From: Enhygromyxa salina
GTDB lineage: Bacteria; Myxococcota_A; Polyangia; Nannocystales; Nannocystaceae
DNA length: 64,000 bases
Direction: 5' to 3'
Assembly: GCF_002994635.1 (NCBI RefSeq)
Contig: NZ_PVNL01000083.1
Span: 1 to 64,000 of the forward strand
The translations under genes were made by a program, and so were the position numbers. A model generated the notes under the pieces. That model was not told the DNA's origin. It saw nothing but the letters and a program-made list of their open reading frames with translations, and did no database searches. Every line of letters starts with the position of its first letter. The stretch's first letter is position 1. Below are positions 8,947 to 18,245 of the stretch, piece after piece.

Positions 8947-10203
8947 ATGACAGCTCGAGACCCCGCACGCTCCGGCCAACCGAACGGTCGGCGCACCGCT
9001 CAGACCGCTGCTCCAGCGCGGCCATGGGGGCGTAGGGCGTTCATTGGTGGGGGCGCGAGCTTGCTCGCCATGCTTGGCTGCGGCGGCGCGTCCGGGGCTG
9101 AGCCTGGAGGTAAAGGTGGCGGCAAGCGGGGCGGCAAGGGTGGAGGTCCAGGTGGTCGCGGAGGTGGCGGCGGACCGCCCGAGCCGCTCGCGATCGAGGT
9201 GACCAAGCTCGAACCTGCGACGATCGAGCGGCACTACCGGGCCTCGGGCACGCTCGAGCCCCTGCGTCGCGCCGAGCTCCGACCGATCCGCGCGGGGATC
9301 ATCAATGTGCTCGAGGTCGAGGTTGGCGACGTGGTCGAGGACGGGCAGATCCTCGCGCGGCTCGACGGCCGCGAGCTCTCGATGCAGGCCAAGCGCGACC
9401 GCGTGGCGGCGGCGAACGTCGAGGCCGAGCTCGGCCGGTTGAAGAGCCTCGAAGCCAGCGGGGCGGTCGGCCAAGAAGAGGTCGACGCGCGTCGCTACGA
9501 GCTCGAGTCGGCCAGGGCGGCCGCGCGGCTGTCGGGCGCGCAGGCCTCGACGATGAGCGTGCGGGCTCCGTTCGCGGGCACGATCATCGGTCGCGCCGTC
9601 GACGTTGGAAACCTCGCGAGCACCGCCACGGTGATCTACGAGCTCGCGGATCTGAGCGCCCTCGAGCTGCCGCTGCACCTGCCCGAGCGAGAGGCCGCGC
9701 GCGTGACCGTTGGAAATTCGGTGGAGGTCGAGCTGATCGACGGCTCCACGTTCAGTGGTGAGGTCATCCGCCGGGCGCCGATCGTCGACCCGCTGACCGG
9801 GACCGTCGAGTTCCTGGTGCGGGCGAGCACGTTTCCAGCGCTGGCCGTGCCCGGCGCGTTCGTGCGCGCCCGGGTGCTGCTCGAGCGGCGCGAGGGGGCG
9901 CCCAGCGTGCCCAACGACGCCGTGTTCGAGCTCGAGGGCCAGCGCTACGTGTACGTGCTGCGCGAGGGCAAGGCCCGCCGCGTGGCCGTGCAGGTCGGGC
10001 TCGAGGGCAGCGAGCGCGTGGAGATCAGCGGCGGCGTCGCGCCTGAAGATCGGGTGCTGACCGACGCCAACGGGATCACCGAAGGCATGCCCGTCAAGCC
10101 AGCCGGCGAGGCCGACGTCGAGCGTGAGCCCGAGCCCGAGCCCAAAGACGACGACGACGCAGGCAAGCGCCGCGGCGGGTTTGGCAACAAGCGACACCGG
10201 TGA
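8947..10203 (+). CDS. RND efflux membrane-fusion (periplasmic adaptor) lipoprotein
   Basis: 418 aa from the ATG at 8947. The signal region carries a twin arginine followed by FIGGGASLLAMLGC, so it may be a Tat- or Sec-exported lipoprotein. A Gly/Lys-rich linker (about 40-75) follows. Next comes the adaptor core: lipoyl half-domain RAELRPIRAGIINVLEVEVG, an alpha-hairpin (MQAKRDRVAAANVEAELGRL), the second lipoyl half (MSVRAPFAGTIIGRAVDVG), beta-barrel and membrane-proximal domains, and an acidic His/Arg tail. It bridges the inner-membrane pump encoded 76 bp downstream to an outer-membrane channel. No TolC-type gene is in the window, so the channel is encoded elsewhere. Confidence 0.9.
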   Translation: MTARDPARSGQPNGRRTAQTAAPARPWGRRAFIGGGASLLAMLGCGGASGAEPGGKGGGKRGGKGGGPGGRGGGGGPPEPLAIEVTKLEPATIERHYRASGTLEPLRRAELRPIRAGIINVLEVEVGDVVEDGQILARLDGRELSMQAKRDRVAAANVEAELGRLKSLEASGAVGQEEVDARRYELESARAAARLSGAQASTMSVRAPFAGTIIGRAVDVGNLASTATVIYELADLSALELPLHLPEREAARVTVGNSVEVELIDGSTFSGEVIRRAPIVDPLTGTVEFLVRASTFPALAVPGAFVRARVLLERREGAPSVPNDAVFELEGQRYVYVLREGKARRVAVQVGLEGSERVEISGGVAPEDRVLTDANGITEGMPVKPAGEADVEREPEPEPKDDDDAGKRRGGFGNKRHR

Positions 10204-10279
10204 TCCTCGTGATGGGCGGGGGCACGAGTCGGTGGCGCTTGGTCTGCGGTGTCGGAAAATTTAGGGCGCGGGTGCGGGC

Positions 10280-13200
10280 ATGACGGACGCGGGGGCAGAC
10301 GACTCGACCGCGGACGGGGAGCTCGCGCGGGAACGATCGCGCGCGGGGATCTGGGGGGTGATCGCGGGGGTGGTCATGCGGCCGGTGACGGTCACGATGG
10401 TCACGGTCGCGCTGTTGCTGTTTGGCATCGTCGCGCTCACGCGGATGCCGGTCGAGCTGCTGCCGGATCTCGGGTACCCGAGCATCACGGTTCAGACCGA
10501 GTACACCGACGCGGCCCCGGCCGAGGTCGAGGAGCTGGTCACGCGGCCGATCGAAGAGCTGGTCGGCGGGGTCCCGGGGGTGGTCGCGGTCGAGTCGAGC
10601 TCGCGCGAGGGTGTCAGCGAGGTGATGCTCGACTTCGCCTGGGGCACGCGGATCGACGACGCGATGGCGGACGTGCGCGAGAAGCTCGATCGGGTCCGGC
10701 TGCCGACCGAGTCCGAGCGGCCGATCGTGCTGCGCTACGACCCCTCGCAAGAGCCGATCTTGCGGTTCGCGCTGGTCGTGGAGTCCGCGGACGGGGTCAC
10801 GAATTTTCGGGCGCTGCGCGACCTCGCCGACGAGAGCATCAAGCAGACGCTCGAGAAGCTCGACGGGGTCGCGGCGGTCCAGCTCCACGGCGGCGACGAG
10901 GAAGAGGTGATCGTCGAGCTCGACCCCGAGCGGCTGGCCGCGCTCGGGATCGACGCCAGCGAGGTCGTCGCGGCGATCGGCGCGGACAACATCAATCGCC
11001 CGGGCGGCGGCCTGACCGACGACGGCAACCGCTACCTGATCCGCACGGTCCACGAGGCCAAGACCCCCGAGGCGCTCGGGCAGATCATCGTCCGCGAGGG
11101 CACGACCACCAGCGGGGAGCTGCGCCTGCGCGAGCTGGTCAGCGCACGCGGGATCCGGCGGGCGCCGCTCGAGCGCGAGGAGGTCTCGCTGGTCGGCCCG
11201 GCGGAGGCGATCGAGCTCGCGGTGTTTCGCGAGGGCGACGCCAACACCGTGCGGGTGGCCGACAAGGTGCTCGAGCGGATCGAGCAGCTGTCCAAGCAGC
11301 TGCCGGAGGGCCACCGCCTGGTCGTGCTCAGCAACCAGGCCAGCTTCATCGACGCGGCGATCATGGAGGTCGCGCTCAACACCCTGATCGGCGGCGGCCT
11401 GGCGATCTTGGTGCTGTTGTTCTTCCTGCGTGACCTTCGCTCGACCCTGGTGATCGGCGTGGCGATCCCGATCTCGCTGTTGGTGAGCTTCGTGCCCCTG
11501 ACCACGCTGGGGATCTCGCTCAACCTCATGAGCCTCGGCGGGCTCGCGCTCGGGGTCGGGATGCTGGTCGACAACAGCATCGTCACGCTCGAGGCGATCG
11601 CCCGGATCCGCGAGCAGCAGCCGGAGCTCGGCCGGCGCGAGACCGCCGTGCGGGGGACCGTGGAGATCGCCAGCTCGGTCGTGGCCTCGACGCTGACCAC
11701 GGTCGCGGTGTTCTTCCCGATGGCGTTCGTGGAGGGCGTGGCCGGGCAGCTTGTCAGCGACCTCGCCTACGCGGTCAGCTTCTCGATCTTGTCGTCGATG
11801 GTCGTGAGCCTGACGCTGGTCCCGGTGCTGCAGGCGATCGGGGACGGGGACGGGGACGCGGACGCGGACGCGGAGGCGGCCGCGCCCGAGGGCAAGTCCA
11901 AGCGCTCGGCGCTCGCCTGGCTCGTCGCGATCCCGGCGCTGCTGTGGGTGCCGATCCGGCTGCTGGTCCGCGGCCTGGGGTGGTTGCTCGAGCGCGCCGC
12001 GTGGCCGCTGACCCGGGGCTGGGAGCTGCTCGAGGCCCAGTACCCGCGGTTCTTGAGCGTCGCGCTGAAGGGCCGAATCCCGGTCTTGCTGCTCAGCCTG
12101 GGCGTCTGCGCGCTGGTGTTGTGGTCGGGCCGAGACCTCGGCCGCACGCTGCTGCCCGAGGTCCGCCAGGGCGAGGTCTACGTGCAGATCGAGCTGCCGC
12201 AGGGGACCGCGCTGGAGCGCTCGACTGCGCTGACGCGGGGGATCATGCGCGAGCTCGACGGGGATCCGCGGCTCGAGCTGGTGTTCGCGCGGGTCGGCAG
12301 CGTGACCCAGGGCGGCTCGGCGACCGGCGGTCAGGCCGGCACCCACCTGGTTCAGATCAACTTTCGCCTGCGGCCAGAGCTGGTCGCGGCCGGCGAGCTC
12401 GAGGCGGTCGAGGACCAGCTGTTCACCGACGTCACCGCGGCGACCGAGCGGGTCCTCGACGGCGTCGAGCACCGGGCACGGTTTGGTCGCCCGGAGCTGT
12501 TCTCGTTCGAGTCGCCCGTCGAGGTCCGGGTGTTCGCCGACGAGAGCGCCGACGCGATCGCCCACACCCTGCGGCTGCTACCGCGGCTGCGCGAGATCGA
12601 GGGCCTCGCCGACGTCGCGGCCGACGATCTGTCGGGCCGCCCGGAGGTCCGCGTCGACTTTGATCGTGAGCGCCTGATGCTCGCCGGGCTCGACGTCGAC
12701 CGAGCCGCGGCCGCGATCCAGCGCGGGATCCAGGGCGAGGTCGCCGGGCAGCTGCACGCGACCGACAAGCAGCTCGACATCCGCGTGCGCCTGCCCGAGG
12801 TCGACCGATCCGACATCACCGACGTCCAGCGGATCCAAGTTGGGGTCGTGGGCGGGACCACCGACGCGGTCACTGGCCAGCGCAGCCCCCCCAAGTCGAT
12901 CCCGCTGACGGCCGTGGCGAGGGTCGAGCCCGCCGTGGGTCCCGCCGAGATCCGCCGGATCGACGGACGCCGCGGCCTCCGGATCCGCGCCCGCGCCGAC
13001 GCGGGTGACCTGGGCAGCCTGGCCGCGCAGATCAACGACGCGCTCGACGTCGCCAGCGCCCAGATCCCCGCAGGCACCTGGGTCGAGACCGAGCTCGCGG
13101 GCCAGGCCGAGGAGATGGGCGACTCGCTCGAGAGCCTGGCCTTCACCGCGCTGCTGTCGATCTTCTTGGTCTACGTGGTCATGGCGTCGAGCTTCGAGAG

Positions 13201-13645
13201 CCTGCACCACCCGTTCTTGATCATGTTCACCGTCCCGCTCGCCGCGGTCGGGGTGGTGCTCGCGTGTCTGCTGACGGGTACGCCGATCTCGGCGATGGTC
13301 GGGATCGGGGCGATCATCTTGGGCGGGATCGTGGTCAACAACGCGATCGTGCTGATCAGCGCCGTCAACCAGCGCCGCGGCGCGGGGATGGACGTCCGCG
13401 CCGCGCTGATCGACGCCGGCAAGGTCCGCGTGCGGCCGATCCTGATGACCACCGCGACGACCGTGCTCGGGCTGCTGCCGATGGCCTTCGGTCTGGGCGA
13501 GGGCGCCGCCCTGCGTCAGCCGCTGGCGCTCGCGGTGATCGGCGGCCTGGTCGTCGCAACCGCGCTGACCCTGGTCGTGATCCCCTGCGCCTACGCGCTC
13601 GCGCCCGGCCGCAAGCGGGCAGCCTGGGGCGATTCAGAGCCCTAA
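10280..13645 (+). CDS. AcrB/MdtB-type RND efflux pump, inner-membrane subunit
   Basis: 1121 aa, normal for HAE-type RND pumps. It has TM1 (VTMVTVALLLFGIVALTRMP), the signature ELLPDLGYPSITV, periplasmic porter domains, a TM2-6 bundle including GLALGVGMLVDNSIVTLEAI, a second porter loop, and TM8-12 with IGAIILGGIVVNNAIVLI. In TM4 the usual proton-relay DD pair is DN (MLVDNSIV), as in several non-multidrug RND branches. A charged insert (about residues 525-560, GDGDGDADADAEAAAPEGKSK) lies in the cytoplasmic loop after TM6. It pairs with the adaptor gene upstream. The substrate is not predictable from sequence. Its stop codon overlaps the stop of the convergent molybdoenzyme gene by 4 bp. Confidence 0.93.
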   Translation: MTDAGADDSTADGELARERSRAGIWGVIAGVVMRPVTVTMVTVALLLFGIVALTRMPVELLPDLGYPSITVQTEYTDAAPAEVEELVTRPIEELVGGVPGVVAVESSSREGVSEVMLDFAWGTRIDDAMADVREKLDRVRLPTESERPIVLRYDPSQEPILRFALVVESADGVTNFRALRDLADESIKQTLEKLDGVAAVQLHGGDEEEVIVELDPERLAALGIDASEVVAAIGADNINRPGGGLTDDGNRYLIRTVHEAKTPEALGQIIVREGTTTSGELRLRELVSARGIRRAPLEREEVSLVGPAEAIELAVFREGDANTVRVADKVLERIEQLSKQLPEGHRLVVLSNQASFIDAAIMEVALNTLIGGGLAILVLLFFLRDLRSTLVIGVAIPISLLVSFVPLTTLGISLNLMSLGGLALGVGMLVDNSIVTLEAIARIREQQPELGRRETAVRGTVEIASSVVASTLTTVAVFFPMAFVEGVAGQLVSDLAYAVSFSILSSMVVSLTLVPVLQAIGDGDGDADADAEAAAPEGKSKRSALAWLVAIPALLWVPIRLLVRGLGWLLERAAWPLTRGWELLEAQYPRFLSVALKGRIPVLLLSLGVCALVLWSGRDLGRTLLPEVRQGEVYVQIELPQGTALERSTALTRGIMRELDGDPRLELVFARVGSVTQGGSATGGQAGTHLVQINFRLRPELVAAGELEAVEDQLFTDVTAATERVLDGVEHRARFGRPELFSFESPVEVRVFADESADAIAHTLRLLPRLREIEGLADVAADDLSGRPEVRVDFDRERLMLAGLDVDRAAAAIQRGIQGEVAGQLHATDKQLDIRVRLPEVDRSDITDVQRIQVGVVGGTTDAVTGQRSPPKSIPLTAVARVEPAVGPAEIRRIDGRRGLRIRARADAGDLGSLAAQINDALDVASAQIPAGTWVETELAGQAEEMGDSLESLAFTALLSIFLVYVVMASSFESLHHPFLIMFTVPLAAVGVVLACLLTGTPISAMVGIGAIILGGIVVNNAIVLISAVNQRRGAGMDVRAALIDAGKVRVRPILMTTATTVLGLLPMAFGLGEGAALRQPLALAVIGGLVVATALTLVVIPCAYALAPGRKRAAWGDSEP

Positions 13646-14427
13646 GAGTAGCGCTCTTCTTTCCAGGGGTCGCCGTGGTCGTTGTAGCCGCGCTGCTCCC
13701 AGTAGCCCGACTCGTTGCGGCGAGAGAAGCGAATCCCGGTCAGCCACTTGGCGCTCTTCCAAAAGTACAGATCCGGGACGACCGCGCGGACCGGGGCCCC
13801 GTGCTCGGTCGTGAGCGGGGCGCCGTCGAGCTTGTGCGCGACCATGACGTTGTCGCGCAGCGCGTCGGCGATCGGGATGTTCGAGGTGTAGCCATGCGCC
13901 GCCTCGAAGATCACGAAGCGCGCGGTGTCCTTGACGCCGACCAGCTTGGCCAGCGTCTTCAGCTGCACGCCCGTCCACTTGGCACCGAGCACGGTCCAGC
14001 CGGTCACGCAGTGTACGTCTTCGGCCCGGGTCACCTGCGTCTGCTTCAGGATCGCTCGAAAGTCGAGGTCGATCGGGTTGTCGACCTCGCCGTGGAGCCG
14101 CAGCCAATACTTGGACTTCGAGGTATCACCGGGCTGGCCACCCATCGGCCGCACGCTGGTGATGACCTGCTGACCCGGGGGCAAGCGCGGGCGTCCGTCG
14201 GGGCGGGTCTCGGCCCTGGCGCGGGCGATCAGGCCGTCGTCGGCGATCACATAGGCGCCTCCAAATGCCACCACCGCCGCGCCCGCGCCGGCTTGCTGCA
14301 GGAACCGCCGACGGGCTAGAGAACGCAGCACCGCCGGGCGCCGAGCCGGCTCGAGGGCCAGATCTCGCGCGTTGGGATCGGGCCAGCTTGGATCGGACTC
14401 GGTGGGCTCGTGGCGAGGTTTTATCAT
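13642..14427 (-). CDS. Tat-exported molybdopterin-dependent oxidoreductase (sulfite-oxidase fold)
   Basis: 261 aa. The N-terminus has a clear Tat signal (ARRRFLQQAGAGAAVVAFGG), so the enzyme should be folded with its cofactor before export. The rest is a sulfite-oxidase-type Moco domain: the molybdenum-ligating Cys lies in EDVHCVTGWT, followed by WTGVQLKTLAKLVGV and the substrate-side segment HGAPVRAVVPDLYFWKSAKW. It is closest in size to YedY/MsrP-like and single-domain SoxC-like proteins. No haem or membrane partner (MsrQ) is adjacent, so the electron acceptor is unknown. The 3' end overlaps the RND pump gene tail-to-tail. Confidence 0.9.
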   Translation of the reverse strand: MIKPRHEPTESDPSWPDPNARDLALEPARRPAVLRSLARRRFLQQAGAGAAVVAFGGAYVIADDGLIARARAETRPDGRPRLPPGQQVITSVRPMGGQPGDTSKSKYWLRLHGEVDNPIDLDFRAILKQTQVTRAEDVHCVTGWTVLGAKWTGVQLKTLAKLVGVKDTARFVIFEAAHGYTSNIPIADALRDNVMVAHKLDGAPLTTEHGAPVRAVVPDLYFWKSAKWLTGIRFSRRNESGYWEQRGYNDHGDPWKEERYS

Positions 14428-14572
14428 GGCGAGATCGCTGTAAGCGTCGAGGCTACGGGGCCTGGCGGAGATCGGTTACCGCGGCCAGCATAGCCCGGAT
14501 GCCGCCGCCATTTGGCGTGTGGTTTGGCGCCATCGTGTCGCGCCGACGGATCGGCCGTGCTACTGACCTGAC

Positions 14573-15355
14573 GTGGCTGGTGACGAGCGCGACAGCGATC
14601 CAAAGGTGACGCTGGGTGCGCTGCTCGAGCCCATGCTCGGGCAGCTTGGCCAGCTCGCGGATGGTCCCAAGCCCGCGGCGGCGCCCAAGCCCGCGGCGGC
14701 GCCCAAGCCCGCGGCGGCGCCCAAGCCCAAGCCGCCCGAGCGGCGAAGGCTCGACGAGCACGAGCTCATGGCGCTGATCTTCAGCCTGCTCGATCACGAG
14801 AACCCCCGCGTGTGTGAGGGGATCGAGTTCGATCGGCTGGTGATCCTCACCGAGCGCGCAAGCGAGGCGGCGCCCGTTGATCCATCACCAACCGCTGCCC
14901 CACCCGCGCCCCGCTCGGTGCCCGCCACACCCGAGCCGCTCGGCCTCGACCTCGACCCATCCCAGCAATGGATCGGTCGCAGCTGGGCGGACGACATCGC
15001 CACGGTCCCCTCCGAGCTGCTCGATCGACCGCAGCTCGACGCCGCCCAGCTCGAGTTGGTCGCGCGCGCAGGCAAGCGCGAGCGCGCGACCCTCAACCTG
15101 CGTCGGCTCGACCGCGACGGTGCCCTGCGTCACCTGCAGCTGTTCATCCACGCCTGTCGACTCAGGCGGGTCCGCGTGTGCCGGGTGATCACCGGAAAGG
15201 GCGTGCACAGCAGCGGCGAGCCCGTGCTCAAGCGGGCGGTCCTCGAGTGGTGTCGGGGCCCTGGCCGCGCGTCGGTGCTCGGCTGGGCACCCCTGCTGGA
15301 TCACCACGGCGAGTGGGGTTCGCTGGCGCTCGAGCTGCGCGCCCCCACCGGGTAA
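14573..15355 (+). CDS. Smr-domain protein with Pro/Ala/Lys linker
   Basis: 260 aa from a GTG start. Residues 30-50 are a repeat linker (PKPAAA three times, encoded by three exact 18-bp units at 14666-14719). The C-terminus (about 170-258) is an Smr domain: LNLRRLDRDGALRHLQLFI corresponds to the LDLHG-type motif but with the His replaced, and VITGKGVHSSG is the TGxGxHS motif. Smr domains are nucleases acting on branched DNA or on mRNA at stalled ribosomes. The loss of the LDLHG histidine makes catalysis uncertain. No mutS gene is nearby, so it is a stand-alone Smr protein. Confidence 0.8.
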   Translation: MAGDERDSDPKVTLGALLEPMLGQLGQLADGPKPAAAPKPAAAPKPAAAPKPKPPERRRLDEHELMALIFSLLDHENPRVCEGIEFDRLVILTERASEAAPVDPSPTAAPPAPRSVPATPEPLGLDLDPSQQWIGRSWADDIATVPSELLDRPQLDAAQLELVARAGKRERATLNLRRLDRDGALRHLQLFIHACRLRRVRVCRVITGKGVHSSGEPVLKRAVLEWCRGPGRASVLGWAPLLDHHGEWGSLALELRAPTG

Positions 15356-15412
15356 GGGACGCGGCGTCATGGGTCGCACGGCGTGTGGAAAACCTGGATA
15401 ATGCGGCCGCCT

Positions 15413-16060
15413 ATGTCGCGTTGTCCCCTGCTCCTGTCTGTATCTCTCCTGCTTGGCGTGCTGGGCTGCGGCGTCGAGGTCTGCGAGTCTGCCTCGACCC
15501 CCGAGGCGTTCGCTGGCATCGCCGACGACCTCCCCTCGCAGATGGTGTTCTGTGTCCCCGATGCCGACGGCGGCGCGGACCGGCCCAACGCCGCGCACGT
15601 CAACTTCCAGGTCGACACGCCTCACGACGCGTGGATCACCGTCGTCGATCACTTCGAGAGCAAGGGCTGGGAGCGGCTCGAGCAGCAGACCGGCGAAAAC
15701 CTGCTCTCGGTCAAGTTCGGCCACCTCGAGACCGGCTACGTGATCAACTTCGGCACGATCAACGAGAACCGGGCCGAGAGCCCGATCAAGAAGCACCGGG
15801 TCCACGGGCACGTGAACATCAGCAAGGCCCCGTGCCTCGAGAAGTTCGGCGAGGACGACACGGTGTGCGTGGACAACACGCTGGTTCACTGCACGCTCGG
15901 CATGCCGACCCAGGAGATCGACTGCAGCGCCGACCTTCGCAGCTGCGCGGGCGAGCGCTACGGCAACTCGGCCTGCGTCTCGGATCTGTGCCTCGCAACC
16001 AAGGCTGGGACCGGCAAGTGGGACCCGGCCTCCTGCCCACCCGAGCTGGTCAAGCCCTGA
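15413..16060 (+). CDS. Cys-rich lipoprotein of unknown function
   Basis: 215 aa from the ATG at 15413 (an in-frame ATG four codons upstream is possible). The signal SRCPLLLSVSLLLGVLGC has a lipobox. The mature protein has about ten further cysteines, mostly in the C-terminal third (PCLEKFGEDDTVCVDNTLVHC, DCSADLRSCAG, SACVSDLC), which suggests a disulfide-bonded small domain of the type common on myxobacterial cell surfaces. The middle part (about 60-120) is a beta-rich domain without recognised family. Its TGA overlaps the ATG of the next gene (TGATG), so the two are translationally coupled. Confidence 0.75.
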   Translation: MSRCPLLLSVSLLLGVLGCGVEVCESASTPEAFAGIADDLPSQMVFCVPDADGGADRPNAAHVNFQVDTPHDAWITVVDHFESKGWERLEQQTGENLLSVKFGHLETGYVINFGTINENRAESPIKKHRVHGHVNISKAPCLEKFGEDDTVCVDNTLVHCTLGMPTQEIDCSADLRSCAGERYGNSACVSDLCLATKAGTGKWDPASCPPELVKP

Positions 16061-16965
16061 TGCGGATCCGCCACGCGTACCTGCACGGCTTCGCGTCGTC
16101 GCCCCAGGCTCGCAAGGGCCAGGCGCTGCGCAGCTACTACGCCGAGCAGGGGATCGACCTGCACACCCCAGACCTCAACGCGCCAAGCTTCGCTGCGCTC
16201 ACCTATACGGGCATGCTCGACGCGCTCGACTCGCTCGACTCGGAGCTCGACGCGACCGAGGGCGTCGAGCCGGGCAGCTCGCGCTGGCGGTTCGTGGGCT
16301 CGAGCATGGGCGGGTACCTGGCCGCTCGGTGGGCGAGCTTGCACCCCGAGCGGGTCGATCGACTGCTGCTGTTGTGCCCGGCGTTCGACTTCGCCGCGCG
16401 CTGGCCACAGATCCTCGGCCAGGCCGGGTTTGATCGCTGGCGCGAGCAGGGCAGCTTTTTGCTGCCCGACGCGACCGGCACCCCGGTCAATGTGCACTTT
16501 GGCCTGGTCGAAGACGCGATGACCCACCCGGCGCGGCCAGTCGTCAGCTGCCCGACCATGATCATCCACGGCACCCAGGACGTCGTCGTGCCGATCGAGA
16601 GCTCTCGCCGCTACGTGCAGGAGCACCCCGAGCCGAGCCTGGTCGAGCTGATCGAGGTCGACGATGCTCACCCGCTGACCGACTCGCTCCCGACGATCCA
16701 GGCCTGCGCGCAGCGACACCTGATCGCGCCCCGGCCCGTGCTGTACTGGGATTTCTTTGGTCCGGCGGCGCAGGGCACCGCCGAGCACTTTCATCGCCAC
16801 CTCGACGAATTCTTGGCCCGCGAGGGCCTGCCCGTGGGTGACGAGGGCTGCGAGACCGGGCTGGTGGTGGTCGAGCCGGGCCGCCACGCCGCCGCGACCT
16901 GTCGCTGCCCCGAGTCACTCGTGGCGGTGATCGGTCGAGCGCTGCGACCTCACCGTGTCGAGTAG
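16060..16965 (+). CDS. YqiA/YcfP-family alpha/beta-hydrolase with extra C-terminal domain
   Basis: 301 aa. The first 225 residues are a YqiA-like esterase: HGFASSPQARKGQALRSYY at the start, nucleophile elbow GSSMGG (Ser82), acid in HGTQDVVVP and catalytic His in DDAHPL. About 75 extra residues follow (PRPVLYWDFFGPAAQGTAEHF onward, with a CRCPES motif near the end) that YqiA proteins of other phyla lack. The true start is the ATG overlapping the upstream stop; an open frame reaches much further 5' only because of GC-rich sequence. The YqiA family hydrolyses short acyl esters in vitro; its biological substrate is not established. Confidence 0.82.
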   Translation: MRIRHAYLHGFASSPQARKGQALRSYYAEQGIDLHTPDLNAPSFAALTYTGMLDALDSLDSELDATEGVEPGSSRWRFVGSSMGGYLAARWASLHPERVDRLLLLCPAFDFAARWPQILGQAGFDRWREQGSFLLPDATGTPVNVHFGLVEDAMTHPARPVVSCPTMIIHGTQDVVVPIESSRRYVQEHPEPSLVELIEVDDAHPLTDSLPTIQACAQRHLIAPRPVLYWDFFGPAAQGTAEHFHRHLDEFLAREGLPVGDEGCETGLVVVEPGRHAAATCRCPESLVAVIGRALRPHRVE

Positions 16966-16970
16966 TCGCG

Positions 16971-17642
16971 TCACTCGGGCTCGAACACGAACGGGTACGT
17001 GACCTCGACGCGGCCGCCGTCCGCGGGGGGATCGAAGCTCACGGCCATCAACGACTCGCGCATGCACTCGCGCACGAACGGGCTGTCGAGCGTGGACTCG
17101 TCGCTGATCGCCGCGTCTTCCACGATCCCGCCGATGTCCTCGGCGCCGACGATCGTGAAATTTGCGATCAGCTTGCCGGCCAGCTCGGGCTGGTCTTCGA
17201 GCGCGCTCTCGTAGCACTCGATCGCGACAGGGACCAACTGCTCGGCGATCGCCGACTCGATGTACTGCGGGTCGAGGGCCGGCAGCTGCGCAGCGGCGCT
17301 CGGGGTCGGGGCGGCTGCGCCTGGCGCCGCAGGGTCGAGCCCATGCTGGCGGCGCAGCGCCGACCAGATCCGCTCGCGCTCGAGGTCCCGCGCCATGCGG
17401 TCGCGCGGCCTCACGCCGCGCCGTGGAGCCTCGGGCGCCACTTCGTTCACCTGCTGCGCCTGCGGCTTTGGCTGCGCGGGCTCAACGGCCGGGGTAGTGG
17501 CGACGGGATCGACCTGCGCAGCCGCGGCCACGGCTGGAGCCGGCTCGTTGGGGGCGGCCAGCAAGAAGAACACCGACGCGCCGAGCCCAGCCAGGGCGAG
17601 CATTGCCACCATCACGACCGCTTGGGGGTTTTTCTCAGCCAT
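16971..17642 (-). CDS. AgmX/PglI C-terminal-domain protein
   Basis: 223 aa. The start ATG at 17642 has AGGA six nt upstream; an in-frame ATG two codons earlier is the alternative. An N-terminal membrane anchor (AVVMVAMLALAGLGASVFFLL) leads to a Pro/Ala/Gln linker (about 35-130) and the C-terminal AgmX/PglI domain. That domain has CYESALEDQPELAGKLIANF, IVGAEDIGGIVEDA, CMRESLMAVSFDPPADGG and the ending VTYPFVF. This TonB-C-like domain is typical of myxobacterial adventurous-motility (Agl/Glt) and envelope-spanning proteins. A role in force or signal transfer across the periplasm is inferred. The gene is convergent with the esterase gene. Confidence 0.8.
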   Translation of the reverse strand: MAEKNPQAVVMVAMLALAGLGASVFFLLAAPNEPAPAVAAAAQVDPVATTPAVEPAQPKPQAQQVNEVAPEAPRRGVRPRDRMARDLERERIWSALRRQHGLDPAAPGAAAPTPSAAAQLPALDPQYIESAIAEQLVPVAIECYESALEDQPELAGKLIANFTIVGAEDIGGIVEDAAISDESTLDSPFVRECMRESLMAVSFDPPADGGRVEVTYPFVFEPE

Positions 17643-17713
17643 TCGCATTCCTACCACGAGCGGACTTGCAAGCAGCGTCAGGGGCGGTCGCGTACGTGCT
17701 AACCTGTGCTGAC

Positions 17714-18232
17714 ATGGCAGCCGCGGACGCCCACACCGCCTACCCAGCCGAGGTCTACGAGAGCTTCGATGCTTTCATGCAGCAGGTGCTACAGGACACC
17801 TACACGCGTGGAGCCAAGCGGCCCGAGTTCGTCGCGCTCGTGCTCGCCAGCGGCGAGCTGATCCCCATGGCCTGGGGCCGGGTCAAGAAGGCGGGCGTCC
17901 GGGATCTCGCGATCGGGGCCGCCGGGGTCGTGGCCTTGCGGTTTGGAATCCGCTGGCTGATCGCGGGCCCGCTCGGGGTGATCCTGACCGGCTTCACCGT
18001 CGCCACCCTGATCTCGTTCTTTTGGTCCAACCAGCGCGACGTCATGGCCCGGCGCAAGCCCTACAAGCGGCTGATCTCGGAGACCCACGAGAAGTACCAG
18101 GACATCCAGACCCGCTACCAAGACGGCCGCTACGACGCCGGCGAGCGGGCGCTGCTGGTCGAGGGTCTGCTTCGGCGGGTGCTCACGGAGATCGAGAAAC
18201 CAGTCGAGGCCGACAGCGACGCAGAGGAGTAG
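17714..18232 (+). CDS. small membrane protein of unknown function
   Basis: 172 aa from the ATG at 17714. It has a soluble N-terminus (about 55 residues), then two hydrophobic segments, DLAIGAAGVVALRFGIRWLI and PLGVILTGFTVATLISFFW (residues about 70-113). A basic loop (RRKPYKR) and a C-terminal helical cytoplasmic tail follow, with RYQDGRYDAGERALLVEGLL. Many myxobacterial genomes encode two-TM proteins of this shape, but I do not recognise a named family. It is divergent from the AgmX-type gene with 71 bp between starts. Confidence 0.65.
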   Translation: MAAADAHTAYPAEVYESFDAFMQQVLQDTYTRGAKRPEFVALVLASGELIPMAWGRVKKAGVRDLAIGAAGVVALRFGIRWLIAGPLGVILTGFTVATLISFFWSNQRDVMARRKPYKRLISETHEKYQDIQTRYQDGRYDAGERALLVEGLLRRVLTEIEKPVEADSDAEE

Positions 18233-18245
18233 TCTTGGATCGGCG

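Noticed and set aside
10094-12565. 823-aa open frame antisense to the RND pump
   Set aside because: Arg/Gln/Asp-rich composition shadow produced by GC-rich codon bias.
14968-16060. N-terminal 364-residue extension of the YqiA-like gene
   Set aside because: It covers the Smr and lipoprotein genes in a shadow frame; the coupled ATG at 16060 matches the family start.
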